The notes under the pieces: generated by a model | The model's database searches: none | Told to the model about the DNA's origin: nothing | The model's input: only the letters and a program-made list of their open reading frames with translations | Made by a program: the position numbers and the translations under genes | Source: Litoribacter populi | GTDB lineage: Bacteria > Bacteroidota > Bacteroidia > Cytophagales > Cyclobacteriaceae | NCBI RefSeq assembly: GCF_007483685.1 | Contig: NZ_VMKN01000001.1 | Coordinates: 3,228,143 to 3,292,142, forward strand | Length of the DNA: 64,000 bases | Direction of reading: 5' to 3' | Shown here: positions 8,604 to 16,973 of the stretch, one piece after another | How the letters are laid out: each line of letters begins with the position of its first letter | Position numbering within the stretch: the first letter of the stretch is position 1

Positions 8604-10289
8604 TTGGTAATCCAGCCCATCAATGACTTAGTAGCCATCGCTGCCAAAAAAGGCGTAAAAGAAGCCGTGCTTTCCCCGGGAAGCCGCTGCGCTCCACTTA
8701 CCTTGGCTTTTGCCCGCCATCCAGATATCCATTGCAGAACTATTTCTGACGAGAGATCAGCTGCATTTGTGGCTTTGGGAATGGCACAGCAACTGGATAA
8801 CCCGGTAGTGTTGGTGTGCACAAGCGGATCCGCAGCCTTAAACTATGCACCCGCGGTGGCTGAGGCCTATTTTCAGCAAATCCCCATATTGGTAATTACT
8901 GCAGACAGACCTAAAGAATGGATTGATCAATGGGATGGGCAGACGATCCGGCAGGAAGAAATTTATGGAAAACACGTCAAGGGTAGCTTTAATTTCCCCG
9001 ATGAATTTTCCCATGAGGACAAAGTGTGGCATGCCCACCGGATTACAAATGAGGCTATTAATTTGGCCAAAAGTTATCCTGCTGGTCCGGTACATATCAA
9101 TATTCCCTTAAGGGAGCCATTTTATCCTAAGAGGGAGGAAGTTCTTAATTTCCAAAAAGACCTTCCCAACTTCGAAATGGTAAAGGGAAGAAACTACCTT
9201 AATACAGACGAGGAGCTAAAACTAGGTGAAAACCTTAAGCATTACCGTAAAATTATGGTCGTGCCTGGACAGCAAAGACCAAACGAGAAAATCCAAGTTC
9301 TGCTGGAAAAGCTTCAGGAGGAAGGTAAGGCTTTGGTGGTCACAGATGCTATATCCAATCTTGCCAACCAAAATAGCATTACCTATCACGATACTTTTAT
9401 TCCACACATAAAGGAGGAAAAGGATTTTGAGCCGGACTTGATCATCAGTTTTGGAAAATCCATTATTTCCAAGGGTCTCAAGCTGTTTCTGAGATCTAGC
9501 AAAGCCCCCCATTGGCATGTGGCCTCTCCAGGAGCGTATAGTCCTGATACTTACCAGGGATTAACCAGGTCCATTCAAACCCATCCCCTTGCATTTTTGG
9601 AATTCCTTTCCAAAATCAACCCAAACCATAGCAGGGAGTTTATTGATATTTGGAAAAAGGAGGATGAAAGAATTCACAACCGCTTTTTGAAAGTACTTGA
9701 AGGTGCTAGGTTTGGAGAATACCAAGCCCTGCACATGGTATCTAAAAAAATCCCGGCAAATTCTAAGCTCCATCTTTCCAACAGCATGGCTGTAAGGTAT
9801 TTCAATTTCCTTGGCTTGAAAAATAACGAATTCGAGATCATCTGCAACAGGGGCACCAGTGGCATTGATGGTTCAAACAGCACGGCGGTCGGCTGCACTT
9901 TTACGACAAAAGATACCGTGACACTGATCACCGGTGACATGGCGTTCTTTTATGACCGCAATGCATTTTGGCACAATTACAACATGCCAAATCTACGAAT
10001 CATCGTACTTAACAACCATGCAGGGGGGATATTTAGGCTTATTGAAGGGCCCGCTGCCCAGCCTGAACTGGAGGAGTTTTTTGAAACAAAGCAGGCTTTG
10101 ACTGCAGAGCATTTGAGCAATGAGTTTGGGTTTACCTACCAATCGGCAAGCAATGTAGACGAACTCAAGGTCTCGCTGGATAGTTTTTATAACAAATCCA
10201 TGGAGCCCAAACTTCTAGAAATCTTCTCTGACAGCAAGACCAACGCTGAAATTCTGCAAACTGTAAAAGCACAACTGAAAGGAGCTTAA
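8604..10289 (+). CDS. menD: SEPHCHC synthase (2-succinyl-5-enolpyruvyl-6-hydroxy-3-cyclohexene-1-carboxylate synthase)
   Basis: A 561-residue thiamine-diphosphate enzyme that condenses 2-oxoglutarate with isochorismate. Seen: [18 protein letters not shown] and [13 protein letters not shown] with the ThDP-activating glutamate, and the ThDP-binding segment [15 protein letters not shown] with a following NN pair. No ATG is available: the frame opens right after the menF TAG, and menF and menD share one frame. The first usable codons are ATT at 8601 and TTG at 8604. TTG fits the homologous N-terminus xIQPI. The start is thus a non-ATG codon, probably translationally coupled to menF. Confidence 0.93.
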   Translation: MVIQPINDLVAIAAKKGVKEAVLSPGSRCAPLTLAFARHPDIHCRTISDERSAAFVALGMAQQLDNPVVLVCTSGSAALNYAPAVAEAYFQQIPILVITADRPKEWIDQWDGQTIRQEEIYGKHVKGSFNFPDEFSHEDKVWHAHRITNEAINLAKSYPAGPVHINIPLREPFYPKREEVLNFQKDLPNFEMVKGRNYLNTDEELKLGENLKHYRKIMVVPGQQRPNEKIQVLLEKLQEEGKALVVTDAISNLANQNSITYHDTFIPHIKEEKDFEPDLIISFGKSIISKGLKLFLRSSKAPHWHVASPGAYSPDTYQGLTRSIQTHPLAFLEFLSKINPNHSREFIDIWKKEDERIHNRFLKVLEGARFGEYQALHMVSKKIPANSKLHLSNSMAVRYFNFLGLKNNEFEIICNRGTSGIDGSNSTAVGCTFTTKDTVTLITGDMAFFYDRNAFWHNYNMPNLRIIVLNNHAGGIFRLIEGPAAQPELEEFFETKQALTAEHLSNEFGFTYQSASNVDELKVSLDSFYNKSMEPKLLEIFSDSKTNAEILQTVKAQLKGA

Positions 10290-10291
10290 TT

Positions 10292-11053
10292 ATGAAAGAG
10301 CAAAGGAATTCGATCAATCTCAACAAGTTTATCAGTGACACGGGCATTTGTTCCCGTCGTGAAGCCGAAAAATTTATCGTTGCCGGCAGGGTCAAAATCA
10401 ATGGTGAGGTAGCTGTATTGGGCAACAGGGTATTTGATGGTGATGAAGTATTGGTGGACAACAAACCTATCAAATCTAAGGAAAAACCGCTATACATTGC
10501 TTTCAACAAACCGGTGGGCATTACTTGTACTACTGAAAGACACATCAAGGGTAACATCATAGATTTTATCAAGCACCCTAAGCGTATTTTTCCTATTGGC
10601 AGGTTAGACAAGCCCTCCAAGGGTCTGATTTTTCTTACCAATGACGGCAATATCGTGAACAAAATCCTTCGGGCAGGCAACAATCATGAAAAGGAATATA
10701 CAGTAGCAGTCAACAAGCCGATTACGGAGAAATTCATCGAAAAGATGTCTAATGGAGTACCGATATTGGATACAGTTACCAAAAAATGCAAGGTGGAGAA
10801 AATCTCCAATTTTGTATTCAAAATCACCCTAACACAGGGCCTCAATAGGCAAATAAGGCGTATGTGTGAATATTTGGGATATGAGGTTACCAGCCTGCAG
10901 CGGGACCGCATCATGAACATTACCCTTGAGGGCATCCCTGAAGGCAAGTGGCGCTACCTCGAACCCCACGAAATTCAGACCATACTTAAGGCCGTATCAG
11001 ATAGTAGCAAAACCGAGGAGGCGTCGAAGGTAGGGAAGCGGAGGAGGATTTAA
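10292..11053 (+). CDS. rluF: 23S rRNA pseudouridine(2604) synthase
   Basis: A 253-residue RsuA/RluF-type pseudouridine synthase. Residues about 8-55 form an S4 RNA-binding domain ([20 protein letters not shown]). The catalytic aspartate lies in [18 protein letters not shown], where GRLDxxxxGLxxLTxDG is the family signature. The C-terminal [17 protein letters not shown] motif is typical of the RluF subgroup. It begins 2 bases after menD stops and is probably read on the same transcript. Its stop codon lies inside a large inverted repeat shared with the convergent gene. Confidence 0.9.
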   Translation: MKEQRNSINLNKFISDTGICSRREAEKFIVAGRVKINGEVAVLGNRVFDGDEVLVDNKPIKSKEKPLYIAFNKPVGITCTTERHIKGNIIDFIKHPKRIFPIGRLDKPSKGLIFLTNDGNIVNKILRAGNNHEKEYTVAVNKPITEKFIEKMSNGVPILDTVTKKCKVEKISNFVFKITLTQGLNRQIRRMCEYLGYEVTSLQRDRIMNITLEGIPEGKWRYLEPHEIQTILKAVSDSSKTEEASKVGKRRRI

Positions 11054-11130
11054 GAAGTACGAAATACGAAGTACGAAGTGTACGCGGCAGAGGTACTTCG
11101 TACTTCCAACTTCGTACCTCGTACTTCTTA
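11051..11130. repeat. Inverted repeat of TACGAAGT type spanning two convergent stop codons
   Basis: Left arm TAAGAAGTACGA (11051-11062) is the exact reverse complement of 11119-11130. Inner copies of GAAGTACGAAGT pair with ACTTCGTACTTC. The outer arms contain the stop codon of rluF on plus and of the dioxygenase on minus. It can fold as a long imperfect hairpin in both transcripts and may act as a bidirectional terminator. Relatives lie at 14735-14810 and about 17562-17591. Confidence 0.85.
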
Positions 11131-11745
11131 GGAATACTCTATATCCCTGAGCCAGCCCGTAATGCTGATACGTTGCTTGTTGGTGGGGAGAACTTCGTGG
11201 GGGATTTCGGCGCTTAGGAAGACTACCAGTGTACCGCCTTCGGGCATGATATCCAGAATCTTTTCCTCACCATCCTCCTGTGGCAGGTACATTCGAAGTT
11301 TTCCTTCATCAGCATCAGTCCAAGAGTCATTGAGGTAGATGATAATTGTTACCACTCTATATTTTACCTGCTGAAACTGGTCCAAGTGGCGCAGGTAAAA
11401 TGAGCCTGGGGGATACATGGCAAAATGCGCCTCAAAGGACCTTAATCCTAAAAAGCAGCGTTGGTTAATTGCAACCCGAATCTCCTCCACCATGTTCCAA
11501 TACTGGGCTTGCAAGGGAGTCAACTGCAAGTGATCCATCCACATTACTTTGTCGCTGCGGATTTCCGGTCGAATGGTAAAGGCATCACCTTTCCCTACTC
11601 CGGCGTGGCGGAATTGCCCATGCTCAAGCAGGTCTTGTTGCTCAGCCAGCAATTCTTTTCGAAAATCTTCAGTTAGGAAATTTTCAACCACAGCATATCC
11701 ATTCTCATAGACATCCTGCACGATTTTTTCTATACGGTCTTGCAT
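11128..11745 (-). CDS. 2-oxoglutarate/Fe(II)-dependent dioxygenase (prolyl-4-hydroxylase-like)
   Basis: Starting from the ATG at 11745, rather than a TTG 18 bases upstream, the product is 205 residues. The Fe(II) HxD motif is in YLRHLDQFQQ. The distal histidine is in AEIPHEVLPT, and the 2-oxoglutarate-binding arginine follows in QRISITGWLR, all in the order expected for the P4Hc/2OG-FeII_Oxy_3 family. VVTIIIYLND forms a core strand. Substrate is unknown; related bacterial proteins hydroxylate proteins or small molecules. It is convergent with rluF. Confidence 0.83.
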   Translation of the reverse strand: MQDRIEKIVQDVYENGYAVVENFLTEDFRKELLAEQQDLLEHGQFRHAGVGKGDAFTIRPEIRSDKVMWMDHLQLTPLQAQYWNMVEEIRVAINQRCFLGLRSFEAHFAMYPPGSFYLRHLDQFQQVKYRVVTIIIYLNDSWTDADEGKLRMYLPQEDGEEKILDIMPEGGTLVVFLSAEIPHEVLPTNKQRISITGWLRDIEYS

Positions 11746-11803
11746 ATGCGATCTAATGTGCAAATAAACAGATTAATTTAATGGAAATATATAATTTTGT
11801 AAC

Positions 11804-12568
11804 ATGCATTTAAAGAAAGAAGATATTACCAGATTAGAAATTGAGTTTGACTCCGGTTCGGTACCGCCACCATTCAGCCATACCTATAAAATCAAGGTGG
11901 GCTTTGAGAAGGGCTTTGTCAACACCCAACTGGAAATCACTTATACACATCGCGAAGAATTAACAGAACAGGAAATTCTCGATGAGGGTTTTACTCCCGA
12001 CGATGATTTTCAATACAAAGGAGAATTACCAAAAGTATGGGAAAGCCCTTTTACAGACCTTTATTCCAACACTCGTTGGTCTAACAAGAAATATCTTGGT
12101 GACGAAGGTGGAGTTAAAGTTTTGGCAAAGGATCTTCATGGAAAGATTGCTAGGGGCATTCCAGCCAACAATGAAGATTGGCAATTTTTGACCCAGGATT
12201 TCATCCAGGCTGTGTATGAGGTCAGTGAAAGGGAACTTCCGCTTAACATTCAATACTACGTAAACACTAAGGAAGATGGTGAATATTTTTATGATCTAAA
12301 AATGAAGTTTGCCACAAGAAAGGTCGATTTAGAAATCAATGGAGAGAAGAAAGACGTTGACTTTGAGCAAACTAAAAACATGCTGGCATTTGTATACCTT
12401 CCTGACTATGATTATGAGCAGGCAAAAGAGGGTAAACCCACCAAAAGAGGCCATTATATCAATTTAGGAGACGGCTTCTGGCATGAATTTGGCAAAGGCA
12501 TATTTAACCTAGATGATTCTTTTGATGCGGTTTCCAAAATCAAAAGTGGATTCAAGAAACTGATCTAA
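11804..12568 (+). CDS. Conserved hypothetical protein, cytosolic
   Basis: A 254-residue, acidic, soluble protein with no signal peptide and no cysteine-rich or catalytic motif that I recognise. It contains a PPPFSHTYKIKV strand-like segment, a DDDFQYKGELPKVWESPF segment and a C-terminal GDGFWHEFGKGIF motif. It stands 58 bases from the divergent dioxygenase start and 14 bases before the OmpA-like lipoprotein gene, so it may be co-transcribed with the latter. Confidence 0.7.
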   Translation: MHLKKEDITRLEIEFDSGSVPPPFSHTYKIKVGFEKGFVNTQLEITYTHREELTEQEILDEGFTPDDDFQYKGELPKVWESPFTDLYSNTRWSNKKYLGDEGGVKVLAKDLHGKIARGIPANNEDWQFLTQDFIQAVYEVSERELPLNIQYYVNTKEDGEYFYDLKMKFATRKVDLEINGEKKDVDFEQTKNMLAFVYLPDYDYEQAKEGKPTKRGHYINLGDGFWHEFGKGIFNLDDSFDAVSKIKSGFKKLI

Positions 12569-12582
12569 CCCTAAAAAATTAT

Positions 12583-13266
12583 ATGCGTAGTTTAAAATCG
12601 TTGTTTGCCATCGCCCTCGGGGCTGTTTTTTTATTCAGCTGTGCCAACTGGAGCAATACCGGTAAAGGTGCCGCAGCAGGAGCCGGTGCGGGAGGTGTAT
12701 TAGGAGGCGTGATAGGTAGCAAGAAAGGCAGTACTGCCGGAGGTGCTGTGATCGGAGCCGCTGTAGGTGGCGCTGCTGGTGCAGCCATAGGCCGCTACAT
12801 GGATCGGCAGGCCAAAGAACTAGAAGAGGAAGTAAAAAATGCCGAAGTGGAAAGAGTTGGAGAAGGCATCAAAGTGACCTTCGAATCCGGAATTCTTTTT
12901 GGCTTTGACTCTTACAGCCTTACTCCTGCTGCTCAGGAAAATGTACAGGAGCTTGCCCGAATCTTGAATGAATATCCTGACACTTACCTTCAAGTGGAAG
13001 GACATACAGATGACCGTGGTTCTGCTACTTACAACCAAGGACTTTCTGAAAGAAGAGCCAGTTCAGTTGCCAATTACTTGAAAATGCAGGGCGTGGCTAG
13101 TGACCGTATCACTACTATTGGCCATGGATTTGACAAGCCAGTTGCCGACAACGAGACCGATGAGGGTCGGGCCAAAAACAGAAGAGTCGAAGTTGCCATC
13201 TGGGCAAATGAAGACCTTAAGCAAAAAGCCGAAGAAGGCGAACTTGATGACCAAGAAGGAGAATAA
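12583..13266 (+). CDS. OmpA-family lipoprotein with glycine zipper
   Basis: A 227-residue protein. It has a signal peptide with lipobox FLFSC (lipidated Cys about 20), then a glycine/alanine zipper (about 27-70, with GxxxG repeats) that can insert in or lie on a membrane, then a short charged helix. The OmpA C-terminal domain (about 105-215) has the peptidoglycan-binding core GHTDDRGSATYNQGLSERRA. It resembles E. coli YiaD and is expected to tie the outer membrane to the cell wall. A weak terminator follows 22 bases after the stop. Confidence 0.88.
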   Translation: MRSLKSLFAIALGAVFLFSCANWSNTGKGAAAGAGAGGVLGGVIGSKKGSTAGGAVIGAAVGGAAGAAIGRYMDRQAKELEEEVKNAEVERVGEGIKVTFESGILFGFDSYSLTPAAQENVQELARILNEYPDTYLQVEGHTDDRGSATYNQGLSERRASSVANYLKMQGVASDRITTIGHGFDKPVADNETDEGRAKNRRVEVAIWANEDLKQKAEEGELDDQEGE

Positions 13267-13288
13267 CCAACTCTTCATATACCAATAC

Positions 13289-13315
13289 AAAAGGCTGTCC
13301 TGTGGGCAGCCTTTT
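13289..13315 (+). terminator. Hairpin terminator after the OmpA-like gene
   Basis: Perfect 9-bp stem AAAAGGCTG / CAGCCTTTT around a nine-base loop. The T run is only four long, so it is weak. Confidence 0.6.
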
Positions 13316-13468
13316 GCGTTGAAGAAAATTAATTAACCACAAAGAAAGCTGAGGTTCGCAAAGAAAAAATAATAAGTAGTAAGAGGTGAGAAGTTAATGG
13401 AAAAATCGTGCAAAGATTAGGGGGCACAGAGACTTTTAATAGCGGTCCCTGAGCTTAGCCGAAGGAAA

Positions 13469-14236
13469 TTAGCGTTGCCTGATGATTTCGGACTTGAGGT
13501 CTGAAATCATCTCCGAAAGGTCCTCGAGGGTTACTTTTTCCTTTTTGTCTTTGGGATGGGGAAATTCGGTACTGATAAAGGCTTTGGCTTCCCAAATTTC
13601 CAAAACATCCTCTGGAGCCACTTCATAGGGTTTGTATTGTTCATTATCCGACACCAAAAGTAGTTTTCCCTTTTCCTCCAAATAGTTGAAAAGCCTTTTA
13701 TACACTACCCCTTCTGTAGCAGTCACCAAGATGTAAGTTTTGCCACTTTTCACCTGTTGGAAATCATCAACGAAAGAACCGATAATCACCGTGCCGGGCA
13801 AAATCGGTAACATACTATCCCCACTGATCTCAAAACCTCTATAAGAGGCATTTCGCGGGAGGTTGGGCAGGTTAAATTGGGGCAGCTGCTCCATGTATTC
13901 CGGATCTGCATATCCGTTGAGGTAGCCGGCAGAAGCTTTCTGACCAATCATGGGTATGGTCTCCTCCTCTTCTTTATCGAGAGTAACAGTTAAAATACGG
14001 GTTTCAGATGCCTGATAAACTTTCTTGCCCTGCACTTCTAGATCCCGTTCAAGCAACTCATCCAAACTGAGGCCGAAAATAGAAGTCAGCTTTTGAAGCG
14101 TTTGGAGTTTAGGTTCGGACCTGCCGTCCTCATAGGCGGAAATCATGGTCCGTTTAACGCCAAGCCTGTCGGAGAGTTCCTCCTGCGTCATGGACTTAGC
14201 TTTTCGCAAAAACCGGATGTTTTTTCCCAGATACAT
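13469..14236 (-). CDS. XRE-family repressor with S24 (LexA/UmuD-type) peptidase domain
   Basis: A 255-residue protein. Residues 1-65 are an HTH_3 domain (IRFLRKAKSMTQEELSDRLGVKRTMISAYEDG). A linker with an ASAG site (about 120) follows that could be the autocleavage point. The S24 domain has the nucleophile in SGDSMLPILPG and the general-base lysine in VVYKRLF. Such proteins repress genes until RecA-stimulated self-cleavage, or act as phage-type cI repressors. No phage genes are nearby, so a chromosomal damage or stress regulator is more likely. It lies 37 bases behind a small gene whose promoter has a palindromic site. Confidence 0.85.
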   Translation of the reverse strand: MYLGKNIRFLRKAKSMTQEELSDRLGVKRTMISAYEDGRSEPKLQTLQKLTSIFGLSLDELLERDLEVQGKKVYQASETRILTVTLDKEEEETIPMIGQKASAGYLNGYADPEYMEQLPQFNLPNLPRNASYRGFEISGDSMLPILPGTVIIGSFVDDFQQVKSGKTYILVTATEGVVYKRLFNYLEEKGKLLLVSDNEQYKPYEVAPEDVLEIWEAKAFISTEFPHPKDKKEKVTLEDLSEMISDLKSEIIRQR

Positions 14237-14273
14237 GATAGTTGGTTTAAGTGGATGAATCCCAATCTACTGA

Positions 14274-14543
14274 TTAGGCACTATAAAGATAAAAATTATG
14301 GTCATCTCTAAAGTTCCGGTTAAAAGAAAAACGCTTAAGGTCATAATCGCATTTCCTTTTCTCGGCTATACGGTTTTTGATTTCCTCGATTACCTCTCCT
14401 ACTGACCTTGTCCCTGTGACTAACAAGTAGCCATACTGAGGATGCTTTTCGTCCTCAATAAAAAACTTAACCTGGTGGTTTCCTGAAGCCAGTTTCTTGC
14501 TGGTAATTCTGATTTTGGATTGTTGTTCTGTTTGCGTCTCCAT
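14274..14543 (-). CDS. Small conserved protein upstream of the S24 repressor
   Basis: The ATG at 14543 gives 89 residues (METQTEQQSKIRIT...) and sits 24 bases behind a good promoter; the longer frame starts inside the promoter. The protein is basic, with a predicted beta hairpin (VKFFIEDEKHPQYGYLLVTG) and a helix (VGEVIEEIKNRIAEKRKCDYDL). No family was recognised. It lies on the same strand and 37 bases before the XRE/S24 gene, so both are probably one autoregulated transcript. A DNA- or repressor-binding role is conceivable but not shown. Confidence 0.65.
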   Translation of the reverse strand: METQTEQQSKIRITSKKLASGNHQVKFFIEDEKHPQYGYLLVTGTRSVGEVIEEIKNRIAEKRKCDYDLKRFSFNRNFRDDHNFYLYSA

Positions 14544-14566
14544 AGTGGTTGTTGTTTTAACTGACA

Positions 14567-14596
14567 CTAAGGTACGAATGTTCATAAAAACAACAA
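14567..14596 (-). promoter_or_regulatory. Bacteroidota-type promoter for the small gene and S24 repressor
   Basis: On the minus strand TTG (14594-14596), an exact 19-base spacer, then TACCTTAG (14567-14574), which matches TAnnTTTG in five of six fixed positions. The start codon follows 23 bases later. Confidence 0.6.
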
Positions 14597-14602
14597 TACA
14601 AA

Positions 14603-14623
14603 GTTTATAAAATAAACGTTTAT
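14603..14623. promoter_or_regulatory. Candidate operator: three GTTTAT/ATAAAC half-sites
   Basis: GTTTAT (14603-14608), AAA, ATAAAC (14612-14617) and GTTTAT (14618-14623). The last two form a perfect 12-bp palindrome ATAAACGTTTAT. It lies directly upstream of the -33 element of the promoter that drives the small gene and the XRE/S24 repressor, so it is a likely autoregulatory site. No binding has been shown. Confidence 0.5.
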
Positions 14624-14683
14624 GTGACAGAAGATGACGCAGTATGTCCGGAGTCAGATGTCAGAAGTCGGATGAAAAGCCAA

Positions 14684-14722
14684 AAAGACCTGCCAGTTTT
14701 TTTTTGAACCTGGCAGGTCTTT
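14684..14722. repeat. 13-bp hairpin AAAGACCTGCCAG with T-rich loop
   Basis: AAAGACCTGCCAG (14684-14696) pairs perfectly with CTGGCAGGTCTTT (14710-14722). The 13-base loop is nearly all T. It lies between the divergent S24-repressor promoter region and the 3' end of menB; on the minus strand it could terminate the menB transcript. Confidence 0.75.
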
Positions 14723-14734
14723 AGGTATAAAGAG

Positions 14735-14810
14735 AAAGTACGAAGTACGAAATACGAAGTACGACGGAGCGTAGGGATACATAGCACCTAGTACATCGTA
14801 CTTTGTACTA
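14735..14810. repeat. TACGAAGT-type repeat abutting the menB stop codon
   Basis: Left part has three tandem TACGAA(G/A)T units (14735-14764). The right part has GTACATCGTACTTTGTAC (about 14791-14808), whose complement matches the left part with few mismatches. It ends 2 bases before the menB stop codon. It is the same family as the repeat at 11051-11130. Confidence 0.75.
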
Positions 14811-14812
14811 TT

Positions 14813-15646
14813 TTAAAGCGATAACCATGGAAATTGCTTGAAGTCTGGCTTCCGTTTTTCCAAAAAGGCTTTTCTTCCTTCTTCTGCTTCTTCGGTCATG
14901 TAGGCTAAGCGGGTGGCTTCGCCGCTGAATACTTGCTGCCCAACCATGCCGTCATCCACTAGGTTAAAAGCAAACTTGATCATACGGATTGCCGTAGGGC
15001 TTTTGCCCAATATTTCTTGCGCCCACTCAAAGGCTGTTTCCTCTAATTTTTCGTGTTCTACTACAGCATTCACCATTCCCATTTCGAAAGCTTCCTGCGC
15101 GGAATAATTTCTTCCCAAGAAGAAAATCTCACGGGCACGCTTCTGCCCTATCTGTCTGGCCAAAAGCGCCGATCCATATCCTCCATCAAAAGACGCCACG
15201 TCCGCATCAGTCTGCTTGAAAATAGCATGTTCCTTACTGGCAAGGGTCATATCACAAACTACATGAAGGCTATGTCCTCCACCTACTGCCCAACCTGGAA
15301 CCACACAGATCACAACTTTACTCATAAAACGTATGATACGCTGGATATCTAGTACATTCAAGCGCTGTACGCCATCCTCCCCCTGGTAACCCTTGGCACC
15401 ACGTACTCTTTGGTCACCACCTGAGCAGAAGGCATACTTTCCGTCCTTGGCAGGACCTTCCCCAGAGAGCAGGACTACGCCAATGGTATTATCCTCTCTT
15501 GCATCAATCAACGCCTCTTCCAATTCAAACAAAGTCTTCGGACGAAATGCATTGCGCACTTCAGGCCTGTTAAAAGCGATACGGGCCACTCCGTCGCATT
15601 TTTTATAAGTTATGTCCTCGTATTCTTTTACCGTTTTCCAGTTCAT
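14813..15646 (-). CDS. menB: 1,4-dihydroxy-2-naphthoyl-CoA synthase
   Basis: A 277-residue crotonase-fold enzyme that closes the naphthoquinone ring from o-succinylbenzoyl-CoA. Seen: FNRPEVRNAFRPKT at the N-terminus, the oxyanion-hole segments AFCSGGDQRVRG and VVPGWAVGGGHSLHVVCD, the MenB-specific DADVASFDGGYGS loop, and the C-terminal KRKPDFKQFPWL tail. It is separate from the menI-menF-menD operon 4 kb upstream and on the other strand. menA, menC and menE are not in the window. Confidence 0.95.
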   Translation of the reverse strand: MNWKTVKEYEDITYKKCDGVARIAFNRPEVRNAFRPKTLFELEEALIDAREDNTIGVVLLSGEGPAKDGKYAFCSGGDQRVRGAKGYQGEDGVQRLNVLDIQRIIRFMSKVVICVVPGWAVGGGHSLHVVCDMTLASKEHAIFKQTDADVASFDGGYGSALLARQIGQKRAREIFFLGRNYSAQEAFEMGMVNAVVEHEKLEETAFEWAQEILGKSPTAIRMIKFAFNLVDDGMVGQQVFSGEATRLAYMTEEAEEGRKAFLEKRKPDFKQFPWLSL

Positions 15647-15849
15647 AAGTCAAAATAATTAATGAAGATGCAAGATAAGGTGTTTCGGGGAAAAACAGGA
15701 AAGACAATAGCTTCTCCGTAGGAGAAAAACAAATAATATCCTTAATTCTGAAAATTAATTATTGCGAATTTAGGCTCAATACACTAAATTTCGTTCATAC
15801 ATTTAATGCTATTCCCATTTTTATTTCACAGATCTCTATTTTACAAAGA

Positions 15850-16407
15850 ATGAAAACAGTTCAGTTATCCAATCACAGTCTAGGTTACATAGAAAAAGGC
15901 GAAGGCGACCCAATCATCCTCGTCCATGGAAGTTTGAGCGATTACCGTAGCTGGAGCAATCAATTTGAAGCCTTCAGTAAGGATTATCATACTATAAGCT
16001 ATAGCAGACGATACCATTACCCCAACACCCCTCCTACCGATTCTACAACCGACTATGCTGTACCGCTGCACGCCAGGGACCTCATTGATTTTATTGAAAA
16101 TCTTAAATTGGGTCCGGTAAATTTGGTAGGTTCCTCCTATGGTGCTTTTGTGGGTTTTTACGCAGCCATTCAAAGACCGGAGCTTTTCAAAACATTAGTC
16201 ATGGGTGAGCCTCCTGTGCCTTTTGCAGATAATCATATAATAGTTAATTTTACTGTTCAAACTTTCCCCTATGAAAAAAATTCTACTTTCAATATTGGTC
16301 ATCACTGTGGTATTATTTATCTGGAGCGGGATGACACAGATGTTTCCTTGGGGTGTACCTTCCACCCAGAATGTAGCTGCACAAAGTCCTGGGCAAGAAA
16401 AATTTGA
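15850..16407 (+). pseudogene. Truncated alpha/beta hydrolase
   Basis: The first ~127 residues are a clear alpha/beta hydrolase: oxyanion strand IILVHGSLSDYRSW, SYSRRYHYPN, and the nucleophile elbow LVGSSYGAFVGF. Homology ends at TLVMGEPPVPF (about 16225). From there the frame runs through unrelated sequence and overlaps the next gene out of frame. The C-terminal half with the catalytic acid and histidine is missing, so the product cannot be an active enzyme. A deletion that joined this gene to the downstream membrane-protein gene is the simplest explanation. Confidence 0.75.
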
Positions 16408-16840
16408 ATCAGACCGGGTTTTGGAGCTTCCTGCCAACAGCCTCACTACTTCCGCTTATGATTCTTTGTTTGCCGGAAAAATCAGCACTTTGACTACTGA
16501 TGAAACGTTTTCTTGGATTGTCAACCGCCCCATCGAAACCTATGACATGAGCGGCTATTTTGTAAAAGAAATTATCACACAGGCTTTAGTGGCCTTTTTG
16601 CTATCCATATTGCTGTTTTTAACTCAGCCTTTGGGCTTTGGACGACGCATGGCGATAATTGTCTTTGCTTCCCTGGCAGCAGTGACGGCTATTTACGGAC
16701 AACTGATGAATTGGTGGGGTTTGCCAAATGCTTATGCACTGGGGGTGAGTTTTAATTTGTTAATTGGATGGACTTTGGCGGCCTATGTGTCAGCCAAGTG
16801 GATTGTAAAAAAACCAGTACAGCCTAAGGTACCGGCATGA
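16271..16840 (+). CDS. Membrane protein of unknown function
   Basis: A 189-residue protein with an N-terminal hydrophobic segment (residues 4-20), a periplasmic part of about 75 residues, and three further membrane segments (about 100-120, 127-145 and 152-170). No family was recognised. It starts 46 bases after the point where hydrolase homology ends and may have lost its own promoter in the same event, or may use the hydrolase promoter. Confidence 0.65.
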   Translation: MKKILLSILVITVVLFIWSGMTQMFPWGVPSTQNVAAQSPGQEKFESDRVLELPANSLTTSAYDSLFAGKISTLTTDETFSWIVNRPIETYDMSGYFVKEIITQALVAFLLSILLFLTQPLGFGRRMAIIVFASLAAVTAIYGQLMNWWGLPNAYALGVSFNLLIGWTLAAYVSAKWIVKKPVQPKVPA

Positions 16841-16901
16841 TTTGTTGTACAAAGAACTATGTACTATGTACTATGACTAAGTTTTTAAACCGCTCAAACG
16901 T

Positions 16902-16938
16902 AGAGGTCACAGAGAAGTATTTTATCTCTGTGACCTCT
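16902..16938. repeat. CACAGAG-type 14-bp hairpin
   Basis: AGAGGTCACAGAGA (16902-16915) pairs perfectly with TCTCTGTGACCTCT (16925-16938) around a nine-base loop. It lies between the convergent membrane-protein and msrB genes and could terminate either. Confidence 0.8.
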
Positions 16939-16973
16939 GTGCCTCAGTGGTTATTTTTTTAATTACTAGTCCT

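Noticed and set aside
13469-14543. Prophage control region
   Set aside because: The S24 repressor alone suggests phage, but no integrase, structural or lysis genes lie in the window and menB and OmpA-like genes flank it.
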